DNA from: Candidatus Omnitrophota bacterium
Lineage (GTDB): Bacteria > Hinthialibacterota > Hinthialibacteria > Hinthialibacterales > Hinthialibacteraceae
Reading direction: 5' to 3'
DNA: 64,000 nucleotides
NCBI GenBank assembly: GCA_013177805.1
Contig: JABLXU010000025.1
Location: forward strand, 19,174-83,173
Shown: positions 1 through 9,035 of the stretch, one piece after another
Position numbering within the stretch: the stretch's first letter is position 1
Layout: each line of letters begins with the position of its first letter
Made by a program: the position numbers and the translations under genes
Notes under the pieces: model-generated
What the model was told of the DNA's origin: nothing
Database searches by the model: none
Seen by the model: the letters and a program-made list of their open reading frames with translations, nothing else

Positions 1-1
1 G

Positions 2-301
2 AGCAGCACCGACGTTTGCCGGGATTATTTCACGGCCAAAACCGGGCGGCTGGACGAAGGTGGTTACATCCGCAACTTCTACGATTACGGACAGGTGGAT
101 TACATTCGTAAATCGGGTTTAAATTATGTGATCGTCAGTTTCGCCCCGGACCGCCGGCTCAATATGCCCTGGACCACGGATACCATGGACATCCTAAGCA
201 AACGGGACGGCCGCCGGGCGTATTTTCTGTACGAATCCAGCAACGGATTGACTTCGTCGGGGGACATCATCGGCAGCGGCCACGGATTGCATAATAACTG
301 A
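2..301 (+). CDS. Pseudopilin-like protein, C-terminal part only
   Basis: The gene enters from the left edge; 99 residues and the TGA stop are visible, and the N-terminal methylation motif would lie outside the window. The part seen has an aromatic, soluble character. It ends with F-L-Y-E-S-S-N-G-L-T-S-S-G-D-I followed by a Gly/His/Asn-rich tail. The pseudopilin at 10339-10881 ends in the same way (Y-A-S-S-N-G-L-V-S-D-G-D-V) and has a matching S-x-x-P-D-R segment before it (V-S-F-A-P-D-R here, A-S-L-G-P-D-R there). I infer that both are the same kind of orphan type II secretion/type IV pilin-like protein. The role is unknown. No secretion genes are nearby. Confidence 0.6.
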   Translation, partial: SSTDVCRDYFTAKTGRLDEGGYIRNFYDYGQVDYIRKSGLNYVIVSFAPDRRLNMPWTTDTMDILSKRDGRRAYFLYESSNGLTSSGDIIGSGHGLHNN

Positions 302-315
302 ATTGCGTCCCACCC

Positions 316-355
316 GTGGCAAGCAGCCCATGTTTGTGGCAAGCAGCCCATGTTT
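316..355. repeat. Perfect tandem duplication of a 20-bp unit
   Basis: Bases 316-335 and 336-355 are identical copies of GTGGCAAGCAGCCCATGTTT. The unit lies 14 bp after the stop of the partial pseudopilin gene, between convergent genes. It contains no coding sequence and has no obvious hairpin. Confidence 0.9.
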
Positions 356-499
356 ATAGATCCACTTCGCGGATGGCGTCCGTTTTCTCCCTGGCCGAGA
401 AAGGACGCCGCTCGCCTTTTCCGGGCAACTCCCATCCTGGCCCCAGAGAAAGAGAGAAGAGGAAGCAGTGAATCCATTCAACACCACACACCGGTGGTG

Positions 500-832
500 T
501 CAGGTTTCTCCGTTGCCCCGCTCTTGATCGGATACGAACGGCCGCTCGAAGAAATTGGCGACCGGCTGGCCGCGAAACCAACTGCTGTAAAGCGAATCAA
601 ATCCAATCGGTTCGCCGCCGATATCCACGTACTCGACCTGCTGCCAGGGGAAAAAAACGGTATGCAGCATTTCCCGCATTTCGTCCAAGGCCCCCGACCC
701 CGGGGGAACGGTTTCGAGAGCTTTCACGGGAATGCAATACATAACGAGACCTTCCCCGTCCTTGCTCGTAATTTTTCCCAAAAACCGCTTGCCATTCAGG
801 AGGTGGACTTCCACCAGTTTGCCGTTTAACAT
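500..832 (-). CDS. Small Sm-like (putative) hypothetical protein
   Basis: This is a 110-residue protein with no signal peptide or membrane segment. Residues 5-30 (V-E-V-H-L-L-N-G-K-R-F-L-G-K-I) resemble the first strands of an Sm-like or short beta-barrel fold. They are followed by an F-F-P-W-Q-Q-V-E-Y-V-D segment typical of the end of such small barrels. This is fold-level pattern recognition only; the function is unknown. The upstream purine stretch is weak. The opposite strand holds overlapping open frames without recognisable motifs, so this frame is preferred for its protein-like composition. Confidence 0.55.
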   Translation of the reverse strand: MLNGKLVEVHLLNGKRFLGKITSKDGEGLVMYCIPVKALETVPPGSGALDEMREMLHTVFFPWQQVEYVDIGGEPIGFDSLYSSWFRGQPVANFFERPFVSDQERGNGET

Positions 833-987
833 GCCCGTAGTCTCGTTGGATTCCGCCGGTCAGGCGCTTGATTACCAACTAGATTCTGGTTCATCCGGCG
901 GTCAACATCAAGAGGGAAAACGAATCCCTTCTGGAATCAACAAAATGGGATTGTCATCATTTTATCGAGAAAGGGAGAAAAAATCAG

Positions 988-1704
988 ATGAAAAAAAGGT
1001 GGTTTGCTTCGGTTTTTCTGATGGCTTGGCTGGTCACGCCTGGCATAGTGTCCCCGGATGAATCTCTCGGAAACCTTCCCCCCATCGGTGAAAATGCGAT
1101 CCGGCTTTTTGTGGTTCGTCATGGGGAAGCCCTGTCGAACGTCGCGCACGAGGCGGGGATGAGCGCCGAAGAACTTGATCACTTGACAGACCTGGGGAAA
1201 CGGCAGGCGGAAGCCGTAGGACGGGCGCTGGCCGCGCAACCCGTGGCGGCGATCTTCACATCGGAAGCCCAACGGGCTTATGAGACCATGGAGGTTAGCG
1301 GACTCGCGGAAAGCAAAGGCCTGGCCATCCAGAAAAACGCGGCCTTCAACAAAATGGCGCTGGGGAACAAAGAGGATGGCAGCGGGGCCAACTTCCAATG
1401 GCGGATTGAACTGTGGCAAAAGGGCAGCGATCCCACACCAGCCGGCGGCGAATCGCTGTCGTCTGCCGTGGAGCGGTTTGTCACGGCCGTAAAAAGTCTG
1501 GATTATGCGTACGGCAAAGCAGTAGTCATCACCACGCATGGAGAAATCATTGCGGGATTAGCCGGTTCAGCGGACGCCCTACCATCCTGGAAGCGGTGGG
1601 AAAAATACCAGTCCGCGTTGGGATCAATCACGGTAATCGATATCGAGAAAAACGGGCCTCTTGTCCTCCGGGCTTTCAACATTCAGCCACGAGTGATCGA
1701 GTAA
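988..1704 (+). CDS. Exported histidine phosphatase (phosphoglycerate mutase-like) family protein
   Basis: The protein has 238 residues. A hydrophobic N-terminus starting M-K-K-R-W and running to about residue 24 is a likely signal peptide. The histidine phosphatase signature follows: V-V-R-H-G-E at about 43-48, with the catalytic His in the RHG motif, then T-S-E-A-Q-R-A-Y-E-T near 92-101 and a second catalytic His in T-T-H-G-E near 186. The family removes phosphate through a phospho-histidine intermediate; the substrate cannot be told from sequence. A purine-rich GGGAG element lies about 11 nt before the ATG. A strong hairpin terminator follows the stop, so the gene is probably monocistronic. 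Confidence 0.85.
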   Translation: MKKRWFASVFLMAWLVTPGIVSPDESLGNLPPIGENAIRLFVVRHGEALSNVAHEAGMSAEELDHLTDLGKRQAEAVGRALAAQPVAAIFTSEAQRAYETMEVSGLAESKGLAIQKNAAFNKMALGNKEDGSGANFQWRIELWQKGSDPTPAGGESLSSAVERFVTAVKSLDYAYGKAVVITTHGEIIAGLAGSADALPSWKRWEKYQSALGSITVIDIEKNGPLVLRAFNIQPRVIE

Positions 1705-1751
1705 ACCTGCCGTGAGAATGAAATTGCCACCAAGCGGATCATTGAAAGCCA

Positions 1752-1782
1752 ACCGGGGCGGCTGATCCAAATCCGCCCCGGT
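1752..1782 (+). terminator. Rho-independent-type hairpin after the histidine phosphatase gene
   Basis: A perfect 10-bp stem (ACCGGGGCGG pairs with CCGCCCCGGT) surrounds an 11-nt loop and is followed by ATTTCCTCT. It lies 47 nt after the stop at 1704. The T tract is short, so efficiency is uncertain. Confidence 0.7.
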
Positions 1783-1845
1783 ATTTCCTCTAGGGTAATT
1801 GTTTACTTGATTGCCGAGAAAAAAAGCCCTACGCCCTTACTAGGC

Positions 1846-1953
1846 TACCCTCACCTGGGCCTTCTCCCAGAGGGAGAGGAAATTGTTTTGTGTTTTCATT
1901 TGGAGTCATACCACGATTCACGCACGAACTAAGTCCAGCATTTGGGTAAATAG
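1846..1953. repeat. Intergenic palindromic repeat, copy A (long form)
   Basis: The core at 1846-1880 is CCCTCACCTGGGCC followed by the palindrome TCTCCC-AGA-GGGAGA (1863-1877). About 70 bp of downstream sequence also match copy D at 10204-10294: both contain CATACCACGA, a later AAGTCC and TGGGTAAAT at corresponding spacing. It fills most of the gap between two convergent genes. Confidence 0.7.
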
Positions 1954-1980
1954 TGATCCGCTGGGATATCACGCCGAATC

Positions 1981-3180
1981 CTACCGATTGGTTCTACTCT
2001 CCGGCTCTTCCACGAAAATCCGGCCTTCACCGGGGGGAATAACGAATTTTGTCCCCGTTTCGCCCGTCAAAATGTCTTTGCTCGTTTCAGGGAATTCGAC
2101 GGTGACGCTCTGTTTCGCGCCGGGGAGATTGACGTGCACCACGGCGTTTTCGTATTTCCGCGTCCAGTGGTGTTCATTGATCCGCTCCCCCTGTTGAAGT
2201 GGCAGGCCGAGCTTTACATCATACTCGGGATACCAGTCATGGCGGTGGCTGGTGTTGTCGGAGAAGAGGTAATAGTAATCCCCGATGGTCAACGCGAAAC
2301 ACAGGCTCCAGCGCCGGGCGGCGGGATCCGGCTCGGGCCGTTGTCCCCGGCGGGCGTCGCCCGGCCAGCCCGCGCGGTCCCGGATTTCCTCGAAGCGCTC
2401 GATGAGGCTAATGGTGGGCTTGCGCAGCAGGCTCTCGGTATGTTGCATTTTTTTGATGACGCCGTCCCACTCGGTTCGTTTGTGGCTCCAACCGGATTCG
2501 TACATCATGCCGTTGAGATAAGGGGCGGCGAAGTCGTAATCACCCACCGCGTAGCCCGCGTTGGCCAGGATGAGAAAATCATCGCCCACGGCCTCGCGGA
2601 CTTCCTTGAGCAGCGCAACCCAGGGTTCCGGCTCGTTGCGCAGATTATCGTAGAACACGCCATCCACACCGGTTTCTTTCATCGAACGAGTCACCTGAAC
2701 GGTATGATGCCGGTACTCGGGGTCGTACCAGTTCATGCGGTGCGTGCCCGGCCAGAATTGCTGCCGTTCGCCGTTCTTGCGCATCCACCAGGGATGATCT
2801 TCGGGCAGCCAGGAATCGGGATATTCATAGAAGAGAATATCGCCTACTATCACCGCGTCCGGATTGAGCCGTCGGATTTCGGCCACTCGGTTCCGGGCGG
2901 CTTCAATCGATTCGGGTGTGAAACCGTCGGCCAAGCCCGCCGGTTCCCGGTTGAATTTCAACTGGAGGCTGCCATGGCCCAGCATGATCAGATCGTGCCG
3001 GGCGATGGCTTCCAGGGAGCGGTCTCCCCGTAGCGAGGCCCACAGCATGGCGATACGCGGATAGGGTGTTTTGAGGAACGCGCGCTCCGGCAGCGCCGGG
3101 TTGGATTCTTCGGCAGAGATAGCCAACGGGAAGAAAGCAATAAAGATCGGAAATATCATGGATATTATTTGATTGTTCAT
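1981..3180 (-). CDS. Exported putative glycoside hydrolase (GHL15-like TIM barrel)
   Basis: The chosen start (M-N-N-Q-I) has AGGT about 6-9 nt upstream and gives 399 residues; an in-frame ATG 18 nt earlier is less likely. A signal peptide of about 22 residues ends at I-S-A-E-E. The body reads like a TIM-barrel glycosidase of the hypothetical GHL type. It has L-G-H-G-S near 45, a D-A-V-I-V-G-D strand, a strand ending G-V-D-G-V-F-Y-D-N near 170-178, and a strand A-N-A-G-Y. The last 60 residues form a small beta domain, as in many secreted glycosidases. The family call is moderate and the substrate unknown. The gene is convergent with the histidine phosphatase gene. Confidence 0.6.
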   Translation of the reverse strand: MNNQIISMIFPIFIAFFPLAISAEESNPALPERAFLKTPYPRIAMLWASLRGDRSLEAIARHDLIMLGHGSLQLKFNREPAGLADGFTPESIEAARNRVAEIRRLNPDAVIVGDILFYEYPDSWLPEDHPWWMRKNGERQQFWPGTHRMNWYDPEYRHHTVQVTRSMKETGVDGVFYDNLRNEPEPWVALLKEVREAVGDDFLILANAGYAVGDYDFAAPYLNGMMYESGWSHKRTEWDGVIKKMQHTESLLRKPTISLIERFEEIRDRAGWPGDARRGQRPEPDPAARRWSLCFALTIGDYYYLFSDNTSHRHDWYPEYDVKLGLPLQQGERINEHHWTRKYENAVVHVNLPGAKQSVTVEFPETSKDILTGETGTKFVIPPGEGRIFVEEPESRTNR

Positions 3181-3614
3181 GAGTGGACCTCGAAGCATTG
3201 ATTTGTTTTCGGTGGAGTCATTCTCTCAGAAAAGAGGCGAGGGGATCAAGATCAATGTTCCCCTGGATTGCAATCCAAGATTCTGTTGCGTTTTTCCAAC
3301 ATAGAATAGATCAGATGCCCCAACCGGGAGGGAATAATCGATTTCGCGAAACACCAATATGCCGTCCATTCAAAGATTATTTCTCCTTTGGATCAGATAT
3401 ACCACGCGTTAAATCCACTGAACTGTCAACTGCCATATATGATCTCGCGGTCCTCTCCATCCCGGCAGCGAACCTCACTTAAACAAAGCCCCAGCCTTCG
3501 ACTCAGGCCGCCTCCCCCGTTACAATAGGCGGTTCGCAGGGCCCAAACGCGGATGCTGATGCTACACCGTGCCGGGCCGCGTGAAATCCCAAAGAAATGA
3601 GGCACGCGAAGATA
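3181..3614. other. Divergent intergenic region
   Basis: This 434-bp region separates the minus-strand GHL-type gene from the plus-strand MFS gene, so it should hold both promoters. A TTGACA-type element reads on the minus strand at 3424-3429, but no convincing -10 sits at the usual distance. I see no gene, repeat or strong hairpin. Confidence 0.5.
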
Positions 3615-4874
3615 ATGGAGCTCCGGTGGTATAAATGGGCAGTTGTGGTGATGCTGTGGTTTACTTGCTTTTTCAATTACGCGGACCGGCAAAGCATTTT
3701 TTCGGTTTTCAAGTTGCTCGAAGAAGAGATGGGACTGACGTCCATTCAATTGGGGTGGATCGCCGCCGCGTTCATGTGGGTGTACGCGGCAACCGGCTGG
3801 TTCGCGGGCATGATCGGCGACCGGTTTTGCCGGAAGACGGTGATCCTGAGCGGCTTCTTGTTCTGGTCGGTCATCACCTTGCTATTCGCGTTTTCTACTG
3901 AGTACTGGCATTTGCTGGTGTTGCGCGCCGTGGAAGGATTCGGTGAAGCGTTTTATTTTCCGGCGGCGATGTCGATGATCAGCAGCTATCACACCAAGGA
4001 AACCCGTTCGCGCGCCATGGGGATTCATCAATCCAGCGTGTACGCGGGCACCGTGGCCGGCGGCTGGCTGGGCGGGTGGATGGGCATGCATTACGGGTGG
4101 CGGTCATCGTTCTACGTCCTGGGAATCAGCGGCATCTTCTTGGTATTTCTTTTATTTTTTCTGCTGAAGGAACCGCCCCGGGGCACCATTGGCGAAAAGA
4201 CCAATGATGATCCAGCCGGCAAAGGCCCCGAAAGCGCCGCGGCCATGTTCAAGAACATGCTGTTTCTTTATAAGATCCCCATGGTGGTGGTGTTGACCGC
4301 TGTGTTCATCGGGGCCAACTTCGTGGCGACCATTTTCCTGGTTTGGACACCCAAGTTTCTGGTCGATAAATTCAACATGAGCCTCTCCATGGCCGGATTC
4401 AGCGCCACCGCGTATCTGCAGGTGGGTTCGGTGCTGGGCGTCCTGGCCGGCGGTTACCTGGCCGACCGGTGGGTGCGGAAGCACCGCGGCGGCCGGATGT
4501 TGACGCAGTCCATCGGATTGCTCGCCGGAGTGCCCTTCATTTTCGCCGTGGGTTGGACCTTGCACATTTACGTGCTGATTCCCGCCATGTTTTGTTTCGG
4601 CATCTTCAAGGGAATTTACGACGCCAACATCTGGGCTTCGTTGCACGACGTGACCCCCGTGGAACGGCGTTCTTCCGCGGTGGGGATCATGAATTCGCTC
4701 AGCTGGTTCGGCGGCGCGATGGCGCAAGTGATTATCGCCCGGGCCTCGATGCAATACGGCATGAGCGCGTGCCTCAGTGCCACGTCGATGATTTACCTTT
4801 TCTTCGGCCTGTTGCTGGTGTGGGGTGTTCTGCGGTATATGAAAGGCCGGCCGGTGGCGGCCATCGGACAATAA
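3615..4874 (+). CDS. MFS transporter, anion:cation symporter (sugar acid) type
   Basis: The protein has 419 residues from M-E-L-R-W-Y-K-W; an ATG 18 nt earlier is possible, but family members usually begin at this point. There are about 12 hydrophobic helices. Helix 1 ends N-Y-A-D-R, typical of the ACS branch of the MFS (hexuronate, galactonate, phthalate carriers). The loop 2-3 signature appears as G-M-I-G-D-R-F-C-R-K, and its second-half counterpart as G-Y-L-A-D-R-W-V-R-K. A glycosidase gene begins 68 nt downstream on the same strand. I infer proton-coupled import of a sugar or sugar acid released by that enzyme; the substrate is not predictable. Confidence 0.88.
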   Translation: MELRWYKWAVVVMLWFTCFFNYADRQSIFSVFKLLEEEMGLTSIQLGWIAAAFMWVYAATGWFAGMIGDRFCRKTVILSGFLFWSVITLLFAFSTEYWHLLVLRAVEGFGEAFYFPAAMSMISSYHTKETRSRAMGIHQSSVYAGTVAGGWLGGWMGMHYGWRSSFYVLGISGIFLVFLLFFLLKEPPRGTIGEKTNDDPAGKGPESAAAMFKNMLFLYKIPMVVVLTAVFIGANFVATIFLVWTPKFLVDKFNMSLSMAGFSATAYLQVGSVLGVLAGGYLADRWVRKHRGGRMLTQSIGLLAGVPFIFAVGWTLHIYVLIPAMFCFGIFKGIYDANIWASLHDVTPVERRSSAVGIMNSLSWFGGAMAQVIIARASMQYGMSACLSATSMIYLFFGLLLVWGVLRYMKGRPVAAIGQ

Positions 4875-4942
4875 GGTGTGGGGATCACAGGGGGCTTTCG
4901 CTAAGGCGGGTCAACGCTTGTCAGATGAAAGGCTCAACAACC

Positions 4943-7363
4943 ATGTTTAAAGTCTGGACGTACTTCTGGGTGAGCCTCTGTTATTCCGTTGTGTCTTTAT
5001 CGGCCGGCGCGGAACGGATAGTACTCACCCAGGCGGTGGTGTTTTCTCCCGACGGGGCCACTCCCCTGGAGCGGAAGTCCGCCCGAATTCTCGTGGAAGA
5101 AGTAGAGAGACGCACGGGCATTCGCTGGCATATCGCGTCCCGCCCCACGGATGAGAACGCTTGCTGGATTGTGGTGGCCACCGCGCGGTCGTGGAACCAA
5201 GTGGGCCGTCAGATTTCCAATCCTTTCGCGGATGAGCCGGACTTCACCGCGCCGGAGGGATACCGGATTCGCCTGGCGCGCCCGGGCGGCAGGCCGGTTG
5301 TTTATATCATCGGGAACGATGACCGCGGCGTGTTGTATGGCGTGGGGCATTTGCTGCGCAAAGTGGAAATGTTTCAAGGACAAATCACTTTGGACAGCGG
5401 CTTCCAGGTTGAGTGTACGCCGCGATATCCGTTGCGCGGGCATCAGCTGGGATACCGTCCGAAGACCAATTCGTACGACGGGTGGACGGTTCCCATGTGG
5501 GAGCAATACATCCGCGAGCTGGCCTTGGCCGGGGCCAACGCCATCGAGTTGATCCCGCCCCGCTCCGACGACGACGCGGACAGCCCGCATTTTCCCCTGC
5601 CGCCCATGGCCATGATGATGGAGATGTCGCGTATCGCCGATGAATTTGGGATGGATGTCTGGACCTGGTATCCGGCGCTGGAAGCCGATTATACCGATCC
5701 GCGCACCGTGGAAGCCGCCTTGCGCGAATGGGGCGAGGTGTTCCGGCACTTGCCGCGCCTGGATGACGTTCTGGTTCCGGGGGGCGATCCCGGCCACACG
5801 CCGCCGCCGGTGCTCTTCGCGTTCCTGGAAAAAGTCACGGCGGTGTTGCGGGAATACCATCCCCGGGCGCGGATATGGATTTCACCCCAGGGTTTCTCCC
5901 GCGAATGGATGGACGAGTTTTACGGCCTGCTTCGGAATGATCCCGCATGGCTGCACGGCGTGGTGTACGGCCCCCAGTGCCGCGACGAGTTGCCCGTGTT
6001 GCGGAAAGCGGTGCCCGCGCGGTATCCCATCCGCTTCTATCCCGACATCACCCACAGCCGCCATTGCCAATTCCCCGTCCCCGATTGGGACCTCGCCTAC
6101 GCCATGGCTGAGGGCCGCGAGGTGATCAATCCCCGCCCGCGGGACGAAGCCGTGATCATCCGCCGGCTGATGCCTTACACCATCGGGGCCATCACCTACT
6201 CCGAGGGATGCAATGACGACGTGAACAAGTTCATCTGGTCGCGGCTGAGTTGGAATCCGGAAGAGGATATCATGGAAATCCTGCGTGATTACGGGCGGTT
6301 CTTTATCAGCGCATCCCTAGCGGATGCCTTCGCCCAGGGGCTGTTGGCGTTGGAAACCAACTGGCGCGGACCGCTATTACCTAATTCCGGCGTGGAAATT
6401 ACGCTGCAACAATTCCAGGCCATGGAGAAATCCGCCCCGCCCGCGGTGTTGCTGAACTGGCGTTTTCTGATGGCCCTGTACCGGGCGTATTACGACGCGT
6501 ATCTCCGGTGCCGGCTGATCTACGAAACCAGCCTGGAGGAGCAAGCCATGGAAATATTACGCCAAGCGGGACGCATTGGCAGCCTCCCAGCCCTGGAGCA
6601 AGCCGAGGCGCTTCTTGACCGCGCCGTCCTCGAGCCAGTGGCCCGCGACTACCGCGCTCGAGTATTTGAGCTGGCTGAGGCGCTCTTTCAAAGCATTCAC
6701 ATGCAACTGAGCGTCGATAAATACCAGGCGATCGAAACCGAGCGGGGCGCCAATCTCGACACGATCGACGTCCCTCTGAATAACGCGCCCTGGCTCAAAC
6801 TCCAGTTTGCAGAAATCCGGAACCGGAACGCTGAACCAGAACGCCTGGCGCGGATCGAAGAAATCCTGAATTGGACCAATCCCGGCCCTGGGGGGTACTA
6901 TGATGACTTGGGGAATCCCTCCCGGCAACCCCACCTGGTCCGAGGCATGGGTTTCGACCAGGATCCCGCGTTGTTCCATACGCCCTTTGTTTCATTTGCG
7001 TACCGCAGTGAAAAAGAGATTACCTGGCGGCTCTCCTGGCTGCGGCATATCGACGCCTTTTTTGACGGAAGCGTGATACTGCGTTATACCGGCCTAGATT
7101 CCAACGCTCAATACCGGCTCCGCGTCGTCTATGCCGGTGAATCACGGACTCATCCCATCCGCCTCACCGCCGATGGGGAGCGTGAAATCCATCCCTATTG
7201 GCAGCGGGAAGGAGCCACGCCCCGGCCCCTGGAGTTTGACATCCCCCGGGACCTCACGGCGGACGGCGTGCTGGAACTGCAATGGCAAAAGATCCCCGGC
7301 GCGGGCGGCAACGGCCGTGGTTGCGTGATTTCGGAAGTCTGGTTGATCAAGAAGGATTCTTGA
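4943..7363 (+). CDS. Large exported glycoside hydrolase, GH20/GH67/GH84-like architecture
   Basis: The chosen start M-F-K-V-W (AAAGG 10 nt upstream) gives 806 residues with a signal peptide ending near S-A-G-A-E. An earlier ATG at 4925 would add six residues. Residues about 30-140 resemble the accessory alpha/beta domain in front of hexosaminidase and alpha-glucuronidase barrels (A-R-I-L-V-E-E-V-E-R-R-T-G, then D-D-R-G-V-L-Y-G-V-G-H-L-L). A TIM-barrel region follows from R-Y-P-L-R-G-H, with A-G-A-N-A-I-E-L, V-P-G-G-D-P-G-H and Y-S-E-G-C-N-D-D. A helical segment and a C-terminal beta domain complete it. It probably acts with the MFS carrier just upstream. The exact GH family is unsure. Confidence 0.7.
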   Translation: MFKVWTYFWVSLCYSVVSLSAGAERIVLTQAVVFSPDGATPLERKSARILVEEVERRTGIRWHIASRPTDENACWIVVATARSWNQVGRQISNPFADEPDFTAPEGYRIRLARPGGRPVVYIIGNDDRGVLYGVGHLLRKVEMFQGQITLDSGFQVECTPRYPLRGHQLGYRPKTNSYDGWTVPMWEQYIRELALAGANAIELIPPRSDDDADSPHFPLPPMAMMMEMSRIADEFGMDVWTWYPALEADYTDPRTVEAALREWGEVFRHLPRLDDVLVPGGDPGHTPPPVLFAFLEKVTAVLREYHPRARIWISPQGFSREWMDEFYGLLRNDPAWLHGVVYGPQCRDELPVLRKAVPARYPIRFYPDITHSRHCQFPVPDWDLAYAMAEGREVINPRPRDEAVIIRRLMPYTIGAITYSEGCNDDVNKFIWSRLSWNPEEDIMEILRDYGRFFISASLADAFAQGLLALETNWRGPLLPNSGVEITLQQFQAMEKSAPPAVLLNWRFLMALYRAYYDAYLRCRLIYETSLEEQAMEILRQAGRIGSLPALEQAEALLDRAVLEPVARDYRARVFELAEALFQSIHMQLSVDKYQAIETERGANLDTIDVPLNNAPWLKLQFAEIRNRNAEPERLARIEEILNWTNPGPGGYYDDLGNPSRQPHLVRGMGFDQDPALFHTPFVSFAYRSEKEITWRLSWLRHIDAFFDGSVILRYTGLDSNAQYRLRVVYAGESRTHPIRLTADGEREIHPYWQREGATPRPLEFDIPRDLTADGVLELQWQKIPGAGGNGRGCVISEVWLIKKDS

Positions 7364-7500
7364 ATCCCAGAGGGAACGGAAAAAATGGATTCCATGGAAG
7401 ACTACATCATTTCGTGTTCTTCGTGGATCATTCATATTACCCAGGATTCGAACAAACGCGGGAAGATTTCACACCTGTCTGGCAGAGACCGCCGGATTTC

Positions 7501-8787
7501 TTATATGACAATCTCTTCCTTCTCCCGGTCGAATTGGGCGGTTTTACCGGAATGGAGAGCCAGCATGCCCATGTGTAGCGTGGTTTGCACTTTATAGGCC
7601 AGATGCATGGGGCTGAGGGTTTCTTTCTGCCGTTTCCGGATGCAAGTGATAAACGAACTATAAAAGTCCAGAAAACTCTCGCCCTTCTCGATCGGAAAAC
7701 GCCGGGGTTCTGCCTTGGATCCCTCCACAGGGATAAAGACCACCTCGTCCTTCTCCACCGTGAGCGAGCCTTCCCAGCCCCGGATGACCGGAATCCGCTG
7801 GCCCGAGCCACGCGCGCCGGTGGCGTTGTAACTGTTCCCTTGCGTGCCCAGGCAGGCAACGGTGATCCGCTCCGGATAGTTAATGAGCATGTTGTACGTG
7901 TCGGGCACTTCGCGCTCCTCGTAACGGAGAATGCCGCCCACGGCCACCACCTCGCCGGGCATGCCCACGCCCATGATGTTCAACGTGGGAGTCAGCGAAT
8001 GCGGGAACAGATCGGTGGCAGGCCCTCCCGCATAGTCCCGGTACATGCGCCAGCGGAAGAAGCGGCTGACGTCGAAGGGGCGTTCCGGAGAATCGCCCAG
8101 GAAGGTTTCCCATTTCAAATCGTCTCCTGGCTTGGCGTTGGGGTCATCGATGGGCATGCCGCGCTCCCCCCAATCGCCGATCCGGAAAAAACCGCACTCG
8201 GCGTGAATGAGTTGCCCGATCAGCCCGTCCTGAACCAGCTGGCGCATTAGGCTCCAGGCCCCATCCGACATTCCTTGCGTACCCAGTTGAAACACTTGGT
8301 TGGATTTTTCCACGGCGTGGGCCAAGCGCTTGGTGAGTTCGAACTGCCGCCAGTGGGTAACCGGTTTCTCGCAATAGACATCCTTGCCGGCCTCGATAGC
8401 GTCAAGGGCCTGATACCCGTGCCAGTGGTCGGGCGTGGCGATGCTGACGGCGTCCACGTTGGGATCCTGCAGCAATTCCCGGTGATCCATGTATTGTTTG
8501 GGGACGGAGTAACGCCCGGCGGCGGCCTGTAACCGGGGGCGGAAAGCGTCACAGACCGCCACGATCGCCAGGTTATGATCGGCTTTCAACTTATCGATCG
8601 CATCGAGATGCGAGTGGCCACGGCCGCCCGTGCCGATCACCCCGAATCCCAAACGGTCGTTGGCGCCTAGCACCCGGCGGGACGAGAGCGCCGTCCAGGA
8701 GATCGCGGCACTTCCGGCCAGAAAGGATTGTTTCAAAAAACCCCGGCGAGGCAGAGCCGGAGTGGTACCGGTTTGCAGGATTTTCAT
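7501..8787 (-). CDS. Tat-exported Gfo/Idh/MocA family oxidoreductase
   Basis: The protein has 428 residues from the ATG preceded by AAAGGAG at good spacing. The N-terminus has a twin-arginine signal (P-R-R-G-F-L-K at 13-19, followed by a hydrophobic stretch). The Rossmann NAD(P)-binding loop is G-V-I-G-T-G-G-R-G at 49-57, and the family's E-K-P motif is at 140-142. The C-terminal part is the usual alpha/beta substrate domain. Members oxidise or reduce sugar hydroxyls using tightly bound NAD(P). Tat export suggests folding with cofactor in the cytoplasm before secretion. It is convergent with the glycosidase gene at 4943. Substrate unknown. Confidence 0.9.
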   Translation of the reverse strand: MKILQTGTTPALPRRGFLKQSFLAGSAAISWTALSSRRVLGANDRLGFGVIGTGGRGHSHLDAIDKLKADHNLAIVAVCDAFRPRLQAAAGRYSVPKQYMDHRELLQDPNVDAVSIATPDHWHGYQALDAIEAGKDVYCEKPVTHWRQFELTKRLAHAVEKSNQVFQLGTQGMSDGAWSLMRQLVQDGLIGQLIHAECGFFRIGDWGERGMPIDDPNAKPGDDLKWETFLGDSPERPFDVSRFFRWRMYRDYAGGPATDLFPHSLTPTLNIMGVGMPGEVVAVGGILRYEEREVPDTYNMLINYPERITVACLGTQGNSYNATGARGSGQRIPVIRGWEGSLTVEKDEVVFIPVEGSKAEPRRFPIEKGESFLDFYSSFITCIRKRQKETLSPMHLAYKVQTTLHMGMLALHSGKTAQFDREKEEIVI

Positions 8788-9035
8788 TTTTGACTCCTTT
8801 ATGAATTTTTTGTGATGTTCTGGAATTGGTGTCCATTGTATCGAAGGAAAGCTGCGCAGGGCTAGGCAACTCAAACAAATCATTGGGGATAATCACGTCC
8901 CGTTCCCTCTCCTACTGAGAAAAGGGCAATGTTAGGGGAATTGATCGCGGAGAAGTCATACCGGCATTTCTCAATTCGCCTGACCGCTTTCCCCCCCTTT
9001 CCCCCGGAGCCATCTGCTTCCCGGTGTCGCCTTTT

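Noticed and set aside
2134..3033. A 299-codon plus-strand frame opposite the GHL-type gene.
   Set aside because: Its residues mirror the antisense codons. The minus-strand frame has a signal peptide, a ribosome binding site and barrel-like strands.
4469..4942. A 5' extension of the large glycosidase frame reaching back into the MFS gene.
   Set aside because: It overlaps the transporter in another frame and is not protein-like. The signal peptide begins at 4943.
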